13,650 bases of DNA from Palsa-459 sp035510855 (GTDB lineage Bacteria > Actinomycetota > Acidimicrobiia > Acidimicrobiales > RAAP-2). Where the stretch lies: contig DATKGG010000065.1 in assembly GCA_035510855.1 (NCBI GenBank), positions 1 through 13,650 on the forward strand. The letters are read 5' to 3'. The position numbers were made by a program, and so were the translations under genes. Positions 1 through 6,456 of this stretch are shown here, one piece after another. Below the pieces are notes generated by a model. That model saw only the letters and a list, made by a program, of their open reading frames with translations. It did no database searches and had not been told where the DNA came from. Every line of letters begins with the position of its first letter. The stretch's first letter is position 1.

Positions 1-1191
1 CACGAAGTTCGGTCGGTAGTGCGGGACCGCGCCGTCGGCGACGTGGAACGAGCCCGTGCGGTCGAGGAAGCGGCGCAGCGCGATCCTCGCCTCGAGCCTC
101 GCGAGCGGCGCGCCGAGGCAGTGGTGCAGCCCGAAGCCGAAGCCGAGGTGCGGGTTCGGTTCGCGGTCGAGCCGAACTGCCGACGCCTCCTCGAAGACCA
201 GTGGGTCGCGGTTCGCGCCGCCGATCAGCAGCATGCAGAACGTCCCGGCCTCGAGGGGTTCGCCGCCGACGACCATGTCCTCGACGAGCGTGCGGCCCGT
301 CAGCTGCACCGGAGAGGTGAGCCGGAGCAGCTCGTCGGGCGCGGTGCGGTCGAGCTCGGGGTCCTTGCGCCAGCGAGCCTGGGCGTCGTGGTCGCGGGCG
401 AGCGCGAGCACGCCGCCCGAGAGCAGGTTGACGGTCGTCTCATGTCCCGCGACGAGCAGGAGGATGGCCGTCGACAGGAGCTCCTCGTCGCTCAGGCGGT
501 CCTCGCCGTCGTGTGCCGCGACGAGCGCGGACAGCAGGTCGTCGCTCGGCGCGCGTCGTCGCTGCTCGAACAGTCCGTGGAAGTACACCGCGAACTCCAA
601 GAGCGCCTCGTCTCGGGCCACGATGAGCTCGGGCGGCAAGAGGAACTCGGGGTCGAGCCCCCGTGCGAGGGCCGCGGAGCGCGCGCGGAACTCGAGGTGG
701 TCCTCGGGGGGGACGCCCAAGAGCTCGCAGATGACCGCCACGGGCAGCGGCCAGGCGAGCGCGTCGACCACGTCGAACGTGCCGCCCGCCTGCGCCTCGT
801 CGAGCAGTCGGTCGCACTCGCGCTCGACGAAGCCGGTGAGCTGGGCGACCGTCCGCGGCGTGAACGCGCGCTGGACGAGGCCGCGCAGCCGGGTGTGGTC
901 GGGCGGGTCGCGAAAGAGGAACGGGCGCGCGTCGGGCTCGCCCGCGCGGATCGACTCGAGGGTCTCGCCGCGCCTCGACGACGAGAAGCCCTTCGGGGCG
1001 CGCTCGGGGTCGACGTGCAGCGAGTCCGACGAGGCGCGCCGATCCCGCAGGACTGAGAGGCAGTCCGCGTGCCGCGAGAAGACCCAGTAGCCGTCGGGCG
1101 TCTGGTGCACGGGCGCGTCCTCGCGCAGCTCGTCGAAGAGCGGCTGGGGGTCGACGACCCAGCGGGGATCGGTCGGGTCGAAGTGCGCCAC
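1..1191 (-). CDS. Cytochrome P450, C-terminus cut by the window start
   Basis: Heme-thiolate monooxygenase of the soluble bacterial class. It would take electrons from a ferredoxin and reductase, neither of which is in the window. The 397 codons visible contain the I-helix oxygen-activation motif AGHETT at residues 248-253, the K-helix ExxR at E287-R290 (in DELLRL), and the heme-binding loop GFGLHHCLGAP with the axial ligand at Cys358. Bacterial P450s are usually about 400-420 residues, so only a few C-terminal residues are missing. The start is GTG at 1191-1189, directly after the TGA of the upstream coupling-protein gene (TGAGTG), giving the N-terminus MAHFDPTDPRWV, which fits the family. 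No Shine-Dalgarno is visible; a TACGCT hexamer 6 nt upstream suggests leaderless transcription. The substrate and CYP family cannot be assigned from sequence alone. Confidence 0.95.
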   Translation of the reverse strand, partial: MAHFDPTDPRWVVDPQPLFDELREDAPVHQTPDGYWVFSRHADCLSVLRDRRASSDSLHVDPERAPKGFSSSRRGETLESIRAGEPDARPFLFRDPPDHTRLRGLVQRAFTPRTVAQLTGFVERECDRLLDEAQAGGTFDVVDALAWPLPVAVICELLGVPPEDHLEFRARSAALARGLDPEFLLPPELIVARDEALLEFAVYFHGLFEQRRRAPSDDLLSALVAAHDGEDRLSDEELLSTAILLLVAGHETTVNLLSGGVLALARDHDAQARWRKDPELDRTAPDELLRLTSPVQLTGRTLVEDMVVGGEPLEAGTFCMLLIGGANRDPLVFEEASAVRLDREPNPHLGFGFGLHHCLGAPLARLEARIALRRFLDRTGSFHVADGAVPHYRPNFV

Positions 1192-2526
1192 TCACGAAGC
1201 GTAATGAACCGGGGCCGAGGGGGCCCTTGAGCTCCGCCGCGGGTGCTCGAGGCGCAGGCGCACCGGGGCGTGACGCCCCGCGACGAGGAGCGCGGCGCCT
1301 TTGGGCCACTGGCGCACGTCGTCGCTACGCAGCGTCGCGACTGAGCCGTCGCCGCGCGCAGCTCGCGACGAGCCCGTGAGCGTCGGGAGCCACTCGTCGA
1401 GCGTCGGGTCCGCGAGGCCGCCCAGCAGCACCCGCGTCGTGTGGTTGTTGACCACGGTTCTCGACTTCGCGCCGTAGCGAGCGGTGAGCTGCGCGAGGTC
1501 CTGCCAGACGGTGACCAAGGTGACGCCCTGGCCCTGGCAGGTCGCGGCGATCTGGTCGAGCTCTTCGACCGGGGCGATCGACGCCGCCTCGTCGAGGAGC
1601 ACCAGCAGGCCGCTCGGCGCGCCGCGCTCCGAGCTCACCGCGGCGGCCGCGAGCACCTGGCGGAGCAGCCCGCTGAAGAGCGGACGGAACCGGCGCTGGT
1701 CGTGCATCGGCGCACAGAGGAAGCACGTGTTCGGCCCCTCGAGCAGCGCGGCGGGGTCGACCACGTCGTCACCCGCGCACAGCGGCTCGAGCGCGGCCTC
1801 GAGCGTCGCGATGACCGAGCCCAGCGTCCGGTCGTCGCGGGTGAACGACGCGACCAGCGCGTCGGCGACCTCGGGAAGCCCCACGAGGTGCTCGAGGGCG
1901 CCGTCGACGTCACGGCGGTCGAGCCACGTCGACACCGTGGCGATCGTCCCGCCGGCGAGGTTCGCGGCGAGGAGCATCGGTGCGAGGAGCTTGGCGGCGA
2001 GCGACGCCCAGAACTCCTGGTCGGCCTGGCTCGAGCCCGCGCCGGTGCCAACCGTGAGCGCGGCCGCGAGCGCGCGCGCCTCCTCGAAGCTGCGAGCCTG
2101 GGCGACGGGGTCCCACACCGAGGAGCCCTCGACGCCAGGGGCGACGACCTGGACGGTGCCGAGCAGCCGGCGCGCCGCCTCGGTCGAGGCCACAAGGTCC
2201 CCCTTCACGCTCGCGGCGAGCACCGGTCCGCGCCACCCCGCCACGAGGGGGCAGCACAGTGCCGAAGTCTTCCCCGACTGGGTGGGGCCGACCACGAGCA
2301 CCGAGCCCGGTGCTCGCGCACCGAGCCGGAGCGGCGTGCGCAGCCAGCCCCGAAGCGCCCAGTGCCCGAGGGGCATCGACGAGCGTCGTGCCCGCAGCGA
2401 CCATGCCGTCGTCGCCCCGCCGAAGCGCGGCACGGCGGCTCGTTGCGGGTGTGACACGTCCGTGCGCGATGCCGCGACGAGCGCGACGAGCGCGACGAGC
2501 GCCAGCACCCAGGCGACCGGCGTCAT
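1192..2526 (-). CDS. VirD4/TraG-like type IV coupling ATPase
   Basis: Membrane-bound ATPase expected to recruit substrate (DNA or protein) to a type IV secretion channel. The 444 residues show one N-terminal hydrophobic helix (about 4-19), Walker A GPTQSGKT at 80-87, the family-typical VKGDL at 107-111, Walker B LLVLLDE at 307-313 (D312, E313), and WQDLAQL at 341-347, the conserved glutamine-containing segment of VirD4/TraG/TraD proteins. Many family members have two N-terminal helices, so a single one is slightly unusual. The ATG at 2526-2524 overlaps the TGA of the upstream VirB4-like gene (ATGA), so the genes are probably translationally coupled. The P450 gene follows with no gap. Its place after a VirB4-like ATPase and an SCO6880-like protein supports a secretion role; no relaxase is visible, so the substrate is unknown. 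Confidence 0.9.
   Translation of the reverse strand: MTPVAWVLALVALVALVAASRTDVSHPQRAAVPRFGGATTAWSLRARRSSMPLGHWALRGWLRTPLRLGARAPGSVLVVGPTQSGKTSALCCPLVAGWRGPVLAASVKGDLVASTEAARRLLGTVQVVAPGVEGSSVWDPVAQARSFEEARALAAALTVGTGAGSSQADQEFWASLAAKLLAPMLLAANLAGGTIATVSTWLDRRDVDGALEHLVGLPEVADALVASFTRDDRTLGSVIATLEAALEPLCAGDDVVDPAALLEGPNTCFLCAPMHDQRRFRPLFSGLLRQVLAAAAVSSERGAPSGLLVLLDEAASIAPVEELDQIAATCQGQGVTLVTVWQDLAQLTARYGAKSRTVVNNHTTRVLLGGLADPTLDEWLPTLTGSSRAARGDGSVATLRSDDVRQWPKGAALLVAGRHAPVRLRLEHPRRSSRAPSAPVHYAS
1198..1203 (-). promoter_or_regulatory. Putative leaderless -10 box for the P450 gene
   Basis: On the minus strand TACGCT (TAnnnT type) is followed by exactly 6 nt and then the GTG start at 1191. The same spacing is seen before senX3, serS and ctaA here. 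The hexamer lies in the last codons of the coupling-protein gene. No clear -35 is seen. This is inference from motif and spacing. Confidence 0.5.
2476..2502. repeat. Three perfect 9-nt tandem repeats inside the coupling-protein gene
   Basis: GACGAGCGC occurs three times head to tail on the plus strand. On the coding (minus) strand it encodes the ALVALVALV part of the only N-terminal membrane helix of the VirD4-like protein. Gain or loss of a unit would stay in frame and change the helix length by three residues. Confidence 0.85.
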
Positions 2527-3752
2527 CCGCGCATCGCGGCGTCCGTGTCGACGAAGGCGGTCTCAGCCGGCCCAACGGCATGGCGGACGATCGATCGCGC
2601 CGCACCGACGCGCCACAGTGCCGCACCCCTCCCGAGTCGCCCCACGACGTCGCACTCCGTTTCGGTGAGACCGAGGAGACCGGCCAGTGCGCCGGCCTCC
2701 GACGGCGGCTGAGCGAAGAGCACGGAGGTCTCGACGTCGCGGAGCAGCCCCGCAGCGATCGAGGACTGCACGGAGCCGTCTGGTCCCGCAGCGGCCAGGT
2801 CGCTCAGGCGGTGCAGCACCAGCACGTGGGCGACGCCGCGGGCGCGCGCGAGCTTGAAGCCGGCCTGCAGCCACCTCGCCGCACCCTCGTTCGCGAGGAG
2901 TGACCATGCCTCGTCGAGCACGAGGATCGTCCGCGCGGCCCGCGTCTGTCGGCGGCTCGCGTCGATCGCCGCAGCCGCGCAGCTGAGCACCGCCGGCAGC
3001 GCGCCGGTGCGCAGCGCGCCCGAGACGTCGAGCACGACGACGTCGCCGTCGAGGTCCACGCCGGCGCTCGTCGGGCCGTCGAACATCCCGCGCAGCTCGC
3101 CGAGCACGAGCCGTCGGAGCTCGAGCGCGGCGGTGCGTCCCTCGGCCGCGAGCGCGTCGGGCGTGGTGCCGACCGACCGCGCCGACGCCCCGCTGGGCGA
3201 GAGCAGCTGGTCGAGGACCTCGCAGAGCGTCGTCTCGCCGGGGAGCTCGTCGGCCGCGAGCAGCGCGACCTCGAGCGCGGCGCGCTCCGACGGCTCGAGG
3301 CGGCGCTCCATGCCCGCGGCGACCAGCGCGCCCAGCAGCGCCTCACGGTCCGTGTCGTCGCGGGTCCCCGCGAGCGGATTGAGGCGCACCTTCCCACCTG
3401 GCTCGAGCACGAGTGGCGTCGCGCCCATCGCCTCGGCGAATGACGTGTACTCGCCCTTGGGGTCGACGACGACGCAGCGTCGTCCCGCGACGAGCGCACG
3501 AGCGAGGAGGCACTTGACAAGTGCGCTCTTGCCGCGGCCCACCTGGCCGGCGACGAGCACGTTCGGGTTGGTCACGAGCCCCTCGGCGTAGGCGTCGAAG
3601 GGATCGAAGTGATACGGGCCGCCCAGGCTGCACGTGCCGATCACCATGCCCTCGACGGTGCCGCCGGCGTCGTGCAGTCCGGCCGCGACCGCGGGCGCGT
3701 GCCTCGTCGTCAGCAGCTGGGTCCTCGCGCCGATCGGCGCACGACGGGTCAC
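2523..3752 (-). CDS. VirB4/TraC-like secretion ATPase (ATPase domain only)
   Basis: Cytoplasmic AAA-type ATPase expected to power a type IV secretion-like machine. With the GTG start at 3752-3750 the product has 409 residues: Walker A GQVGRGKS at 69-76, the VirB4/TraC-like VVVDPKGEY at 94-102, LNPLAG at 124-129, and Walker B ILVLDEAW at 276-283 (D280, E281). Canonical VirB4 proteins are about 800 residues with a large N-terminal membrane-associated domain. That part is absent here and probably supplied by the SCO6880-like neighbour. A longer open frame reaches 3830, but the GTG at 3752 overlaps the neighbour's TGA by 4 nt (GTGA), which is the better start. It overlaps the downstream coupling-protein gene by ATGA. 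The ATPase class is clear; the transported substrate is not. Confidence 0.9.
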   Translation of the reverse strand: MTRRAPIGARTQLLTTRHAPAVAAGLHDAGGTVEGMVIGTCSLGGPYHFDPFDAYAEGLVTNPNVLVAGQVGRGKSALVKCLLARALVAGRRCVVVDPKGEYTSFAEAMGATPLVLEPGGKVRLNPLAGTRDDTDREALLGALVAAGMERRLEPSERAALEVALLAADELPGETTLCEVLDQLLSPSGASARSVGTTPDALAAEGRTAALELRRLVLGELRGMFDGPTSAGVDLDGDVVVLDVSGALRTGALPAVLSCAAAAIDASRRQTRAARTILVLDEAWSLLANEGAARWLQAGFKLARARGVAHVLVLHRLSDLAAAGPDGSVQSSIAAGLLRDVETSVLFAQPPSEAGALAGLLGLTETECDVVGRLGRGAALWRVGAARSIVRHAVGPAETAFVDTDAAMRG

Positions 3753-4942
3753 GGCATGCACCAGCCCGGGATCGTCGCGAGCACGCCGCGACGGTGGTCG
3801 CCCTCGCAGCGCCGCAGCCGCACGCCACACGTCGCGGCGTCGGCGAGCAGCCGGGCTGTCGCCGCCTCGAGCTCAAGGACGTCGCGGGCGTCGAGGGCGA
3901 CGGCGCCGACGAGGCGTATCGACCCGTGCCCCACGGCGAGCTCCCCCGCGCGCGCCGCATCACGGTCTGCGTCGCGGTCCGCCTCGGGCGACGCGAGGAA
4001 GCCCCCGCGCGCGATCAGCTGCCCGTCGGCGGCGGCTGCGGTCCGCACCCTCGCGGTCCGCTCCCGTGCCCGACCGAGCTCTTCGACGCGGATCGAGATC
4101 GCGACGGTGCGCCGGTCGCGCGACGCGCACAGCGGCGCGAGGAACTGCTCGTCGACGCTCCCCATCGGCCACTCCTCGACGAGGAACGCGGCGTGCACGG
4201 TCGCGGGCGCCTCGATGAGGTGCCACCGTGCGACGACGTCGCAGCCGAGGATCGACCCGAATCCCGGCGCGACGCGCGCAGCAAGGAGCTCGTCGAGCCC
4301 GTCGACGCCGAGGTCGGCCGCCCCGAGCACCCCCGCTGCCGCCAGGGCGTCGGCCACCTCGACCGGCTCGGGCGCGCTGACGGCGATGCACGACGTCACG
4401 CGCATGCCGGGATCGACCCAGGGCGCGGTGCGAGGCGAGCACCCCGGCCCGGTGGTCGTGAGCAAGGTCACGGTCCACGACGGCGCGCCCGCGCTGCCCA
4501 GGCCGCGGAGCCACGACGCGACCGACTCGCCGAAGGCCCGCGGCTCGGCGGCGAGCGCGCGCAGGCCCCGGTGCGAGATCGCCGCGACCACCGTCGCGGA
4601 GCCGTCGGGCCAGCGCAGGTGCGCGGGGTCCGCGACACGTCCCCCGGGCTGCACCGAGGCGCCCGCGCACAGCGCGCCACCCCGCACGCGAACGACGTGC
4701 GAGGCCGCGACCGGCACCCACTCGTCGAGGCCGCGGCCGGCGACGGGCACCGTCGCGACCCCGATCGCGGCGAGCACCGCCGCGACGCCCGCGACCAGCC
4801 CTGCCGCCGAGCCCGAGCCGATGCCCGCGACGAACGCGACCGCCCCCACCGCGGCCGCGAGCGCCTGGCCGACTCGGAAGCCGAGGACGCTGCCGCGCCG
4901 CTCGGCACGCCCGAGCTCGTAGGGCGCCTCAGGGCTCGACAT
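3749..4942 (-). CDS. SCO6880-like membrane-anchored protein of an actinobacterial T4SS-like cluster
   Basis: The 397 residues begin with a short basic cytoplasmic stretch, then two hydrophobic helices (about 24-41 and 46-67) and a segment GRGLDEWVPV at 69-78, followed by a long soluble region with no Walker A. This layout, and the position directly before a VirB4-like ATPase, match the SCO6880 family of Actinobacteria, which appears to correspond to the N-terminal membrane-binding half of VirB4. The assignment rests on architecture and context, not on a search. The ATG at 4942 overlaps the end of the TrbL-like gene by 14 nt, and the stop overlaps the next GTG by 4 nt. It presumably anchors the separate ATPase at the inner membrane, which is inference. 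Confidence 0.7.
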   Translation of the reverse strand: MSSPEAPYELGRAERRGSVLGFRVGQALAAAVGAVAFVAGIGSGSAAGLVAGVAAVLAAIGVATVPVAGRGLDEWVPVAASHVVRVRGGALCAGASVQPGGRVADPAHLRWPDGSATVVAAISHRGLRALAAEPRAFGESVASWLRGLGSAGAPSWTVTLLTTTGPGCSPRTAPWVDPGMRVTSCIAVSAPEPVEVADALAAAGVLGAADLGVDGLDELLAARVAPGFGSILGCDVVARWHLIEAPATVHAAFLVEEWPMGSVDEQFLAPLCASRDRRTVAISIRVEELGRARERTARVRTAAAADGQLIARGGFLASPEADRDADRDAARAGELAVGHGSIRLVGAVALDARDVLELEAATARLLADAATCGVRLRRCEGDHRRGVLATIPGWCMP

Positions 4943-6083
4943 GGCCCGGCGGCTTCCAGACCAGGCGCGGCCCGCACGCGTCGCGCTCCCAGACGTGCGA
5001 CCCGGCCGACGCGGGGATCGCCTTCACCGGCGACGGACCGCGAACGGGCTTGTAGGCCGGGTCGAGCGGCGTGCCCGCGAGGAGGTCGACGTCGATCCCG
5101 GGCATCATGCCGACGGGATTCGAGCCGACCTTGTCGATCGAGGGGACGACGCCGCCAGCGACGCCGCCGACTGCCAGCGAGGCGGCGTGGCGCGCCACCT
5201 GTTGCACCGCGCCGCTCGCGCGATGGCGCACGGACTCGAGGTGGGCGATCGCGGCTACCTCGGCGACGGGGACGAGGCGCAGCACGGCGTAGGGCGTGAA
5301 CGAGGCGAGCAGCAGCATCGCGCCACCGGTCAGCGCGGTCGCGGCCCCGGTGCCGGCATGGGCGACCGCGTCAAGCGCGATCGACAGCACGAGGACGATG
5401 ACGGCCTTGGAGATGATGAGCCCCCCAATCGTCTCGACGAGGCGACGTGACCAGGCCACGGCAGGCGGCCACAGCGACGTGGCGAAGACGAGGGGCAGCA
5501 TCGCGGTCGCGATGGTGATAGCAGCGGCTCGCACCACGAGCTCGAACCACAAGAGCAGCGAGCCCACGATGACGAGGCCCGCGACCAGCGCCGCGACCGG
5601 GCCGGACAGCCCGTTCGTCGACTCCACGGCGACCGAGAGCCCCCGGAGCGCCGTGGCGAGCGACGTGGCGTTGCCCGAGGCGAGCATCGTGCACAGCTGG
5701 TCGGTCGCGGCGACCGCGATGCCCACGATGCCCGCCCCCGCCGCGCCGAGCAGGACCGCGACGGGGAGGCGGAGCAGCACCGTGCGCCACAGCTCGTGGA
5801 GCGCGCCGTGCAGCGTGGCGTGGAGGATCCCCCCGATGAGCGAGAGCAGTGCCACGGGGGCCGCGACCGCGAAGAGCAGGTGCTCACGCTCGAGGAACCA
5901 CGCACTCGTGACCGGTGGCGTCGTCGAGTGCTCGAGCACCCCACCGACGAGACCGAGCAGCCAGGTTGCCGCCCCGACGAACCACGCGGTGATCGTGCTG
6001 AAGATCGCGGCGGCCACCGCGTTGCCGAGTCCACCCAGCCCACAGATCGGCGCGAGCACCCCGCAGCCGTGCGCGTGCACCAT
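4929..6083 (-). CDS. Polytopic TrbL/VirB6-like channel protein (SCO6881-like)
   Basis: Integral membrane protein of 384 residues with about six or seven hydrophobic segments, roughly at 27-50, 69-90, 104-127, 162-181, 186-205, 221-240 and 250-271. They are followed by a soluble, Pro/Gly-rich cytoplasmic-looking tail of about 110 residues. The segment SFTPYAVLRLVPVAE at 261-275 resembles the end of the membrane region in TrbL/SCO6881-type proteins. It probably forms part of the inner-membrane channel. The ATG at 6083-6081 shares its A with the TGA of the upstream small gene (TGATG). The same frame is open to 6539, but that extension reads through the DUF6112-like gene out of frame and has no membrane-protein character. 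The stop overlaps the next start by 14 nt. The exact family is inferred from topology and context. Confidence 0.75.
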   Translation of the reverse strand: MVHAHGCGVLAPICGLGGLGNAVAAAIFSTITAWFVGAATWLLGLVGGVLEHSTTPPVTSAWFLEREHLLFAVAAPVALLSLIGGILHATLHGALHELWRTVLLRLPVAVLLGAAGAGIVGIAVAATDQLCTMLASGNATSLATALRGLSVAVESTNGLSGPVAALVAGLVIVGSLLLWFELVVRAAAITIATAMLPLVFATSLWPPAVAWSRRLVETIGGLIISKAVIVLVLSIALDAVAHAGTGAATALTGGAMLLLASFTPYAVLRLVPVAEVAAIAHLESVRHRASGAVQQVARHAASLAVGGVAGGVVPSIDKVGSNPVGMMPGIDVDLLAGTPLDPAYKPVRGPSPVKAIPASAGSHVWERDACGPRLVWKPPGHVEP

Positions 6084-6379
6084 CAGTGCAGCGAGCTGCC
6101 CGTGTGGAAGAAGAAGTTGATGAGGTGAGGGGCTGCCCCGATGAGGAGCGCCGCGGCACCCGAGACCAGCACGGCGCGACGGCCAGCCATCGACTGATGG
6201 ACGTTGTGTGAGTGCGAGCCGAGCGCCCAGGACACCGCACCGACGAGGAGGGCCGCCAGCGCACCGATGAGCGCCCAGCCCGCGACGCCGTTCATGAGCG
6301 CCTGGAGCGTCGCTGCCCCGGGCAGGGAGCTGAGATTCGGCTTGAGGCCGACGTCGGCGAGCCAGTGCAGCTTGTCCAT
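6083..6379 (-). CDS. Small two-helix membrane protein (DUF6112-like), first gene of the secretion-like operon
   Basis: Protein of 98 residues: a soluble N-terminus (1-27), a hydrophobic helix at about 30-53, a short polar loop with SHSHN and a basic AGRR (55-68), and a second helix at 69-91 ending in NFFFHTG. This resembles the DUF6112 proteins that precede TrbL-like genes in actinobacterial clusters. Two helices joined by a short basic loop also resemble VirB2/TrbC pilin subunits, but no signal peptide cleavage site is evident. The start is ATG at 6379, chosen because a perfect AGGAGG lies 4 nt upstream. A longer in-frame start at 6586 would run into the divergent senX3 gene and is less likely. 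The role is unproven: pilin-like subunit or small channel component. Confidence 0.75.
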   Translation of the reverse strand: MDKLHWLADVGLKPNLSSLPGAATLQALMNGVAGWALIGALAALLVGAVSWALGSHSHNVHQSMAGRRAVLVSGAAALLIGAAPHLINFFFHTGSSLH

Positions 6380-6383
6380 GGTT

Positions 6384-6389
6384 CCTCCT
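6384..6389 (-). promoter_or_regulatory. Strong Shine-Dalgarno of the secretion-like operon
   Basis: AGGAGG on the minus strand, 4 nt before the ATG at 6379. It fixes the start of the first gene and contrasts with the SD-less neighbouring senX3. No TAnnnT -10 is visible on the minus strand in the 77-nt gap to senX3, so the operon promoter may lie within senX3 or be of another type. Confidence 0.8.
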
Positions 6390-6444
6390 GCAGTTGAAGT
6401 GGTCACCAACGGTCGGGCCGGGCCGGCGCGCGACGCGGGTCTGC

Positions 6445-6450
6445 CATGCT
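6445..6450 (+). promoter_or_regulatory. Putative leaderless -10 box for senX3
   Basis: CATGCT keeps the A and final T of the TAnnnT consensus and sits exactly 6 nt before the GTG at 6457. There is no Shine-Dalgarno. It is the weakest of the four matching sites in this window and is supported mainly by the shared spacing. Confidence 0.4.
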
Positions 6451-6456
6451 TTGCGC

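Noticed and set aside
19..1056. Plus-strand open frame of 345 codons opposite the P450
   Set aside because: The minus strand encodes intact P450 motifs in order; the plus frame has only Arg/Glu-rich low-complexity sequence.
440..1309. Minus-strand open frame of 289 codons overlapping the P450
   Set aside because: Shifted frame of the P450 and coupling-protein genes, Arg/Pro-rich and motif-free.
3753..3830. Upstream extension of the VirB4-like ATPase
   Set aside because: It would overlap the SCO6880-like gene by about 80 nt and adds Arg-rich residues; the GTGA overlap start at 3752 is better.
3521..5299. Long plus-strand open frame of 592 codons opposite the secretion genes
   Set aside because: Arg/Pro/Gly-rich product with no recognisable fold; it is the antisense shadow of GC-rich minus-strand genes that have clear motifs.
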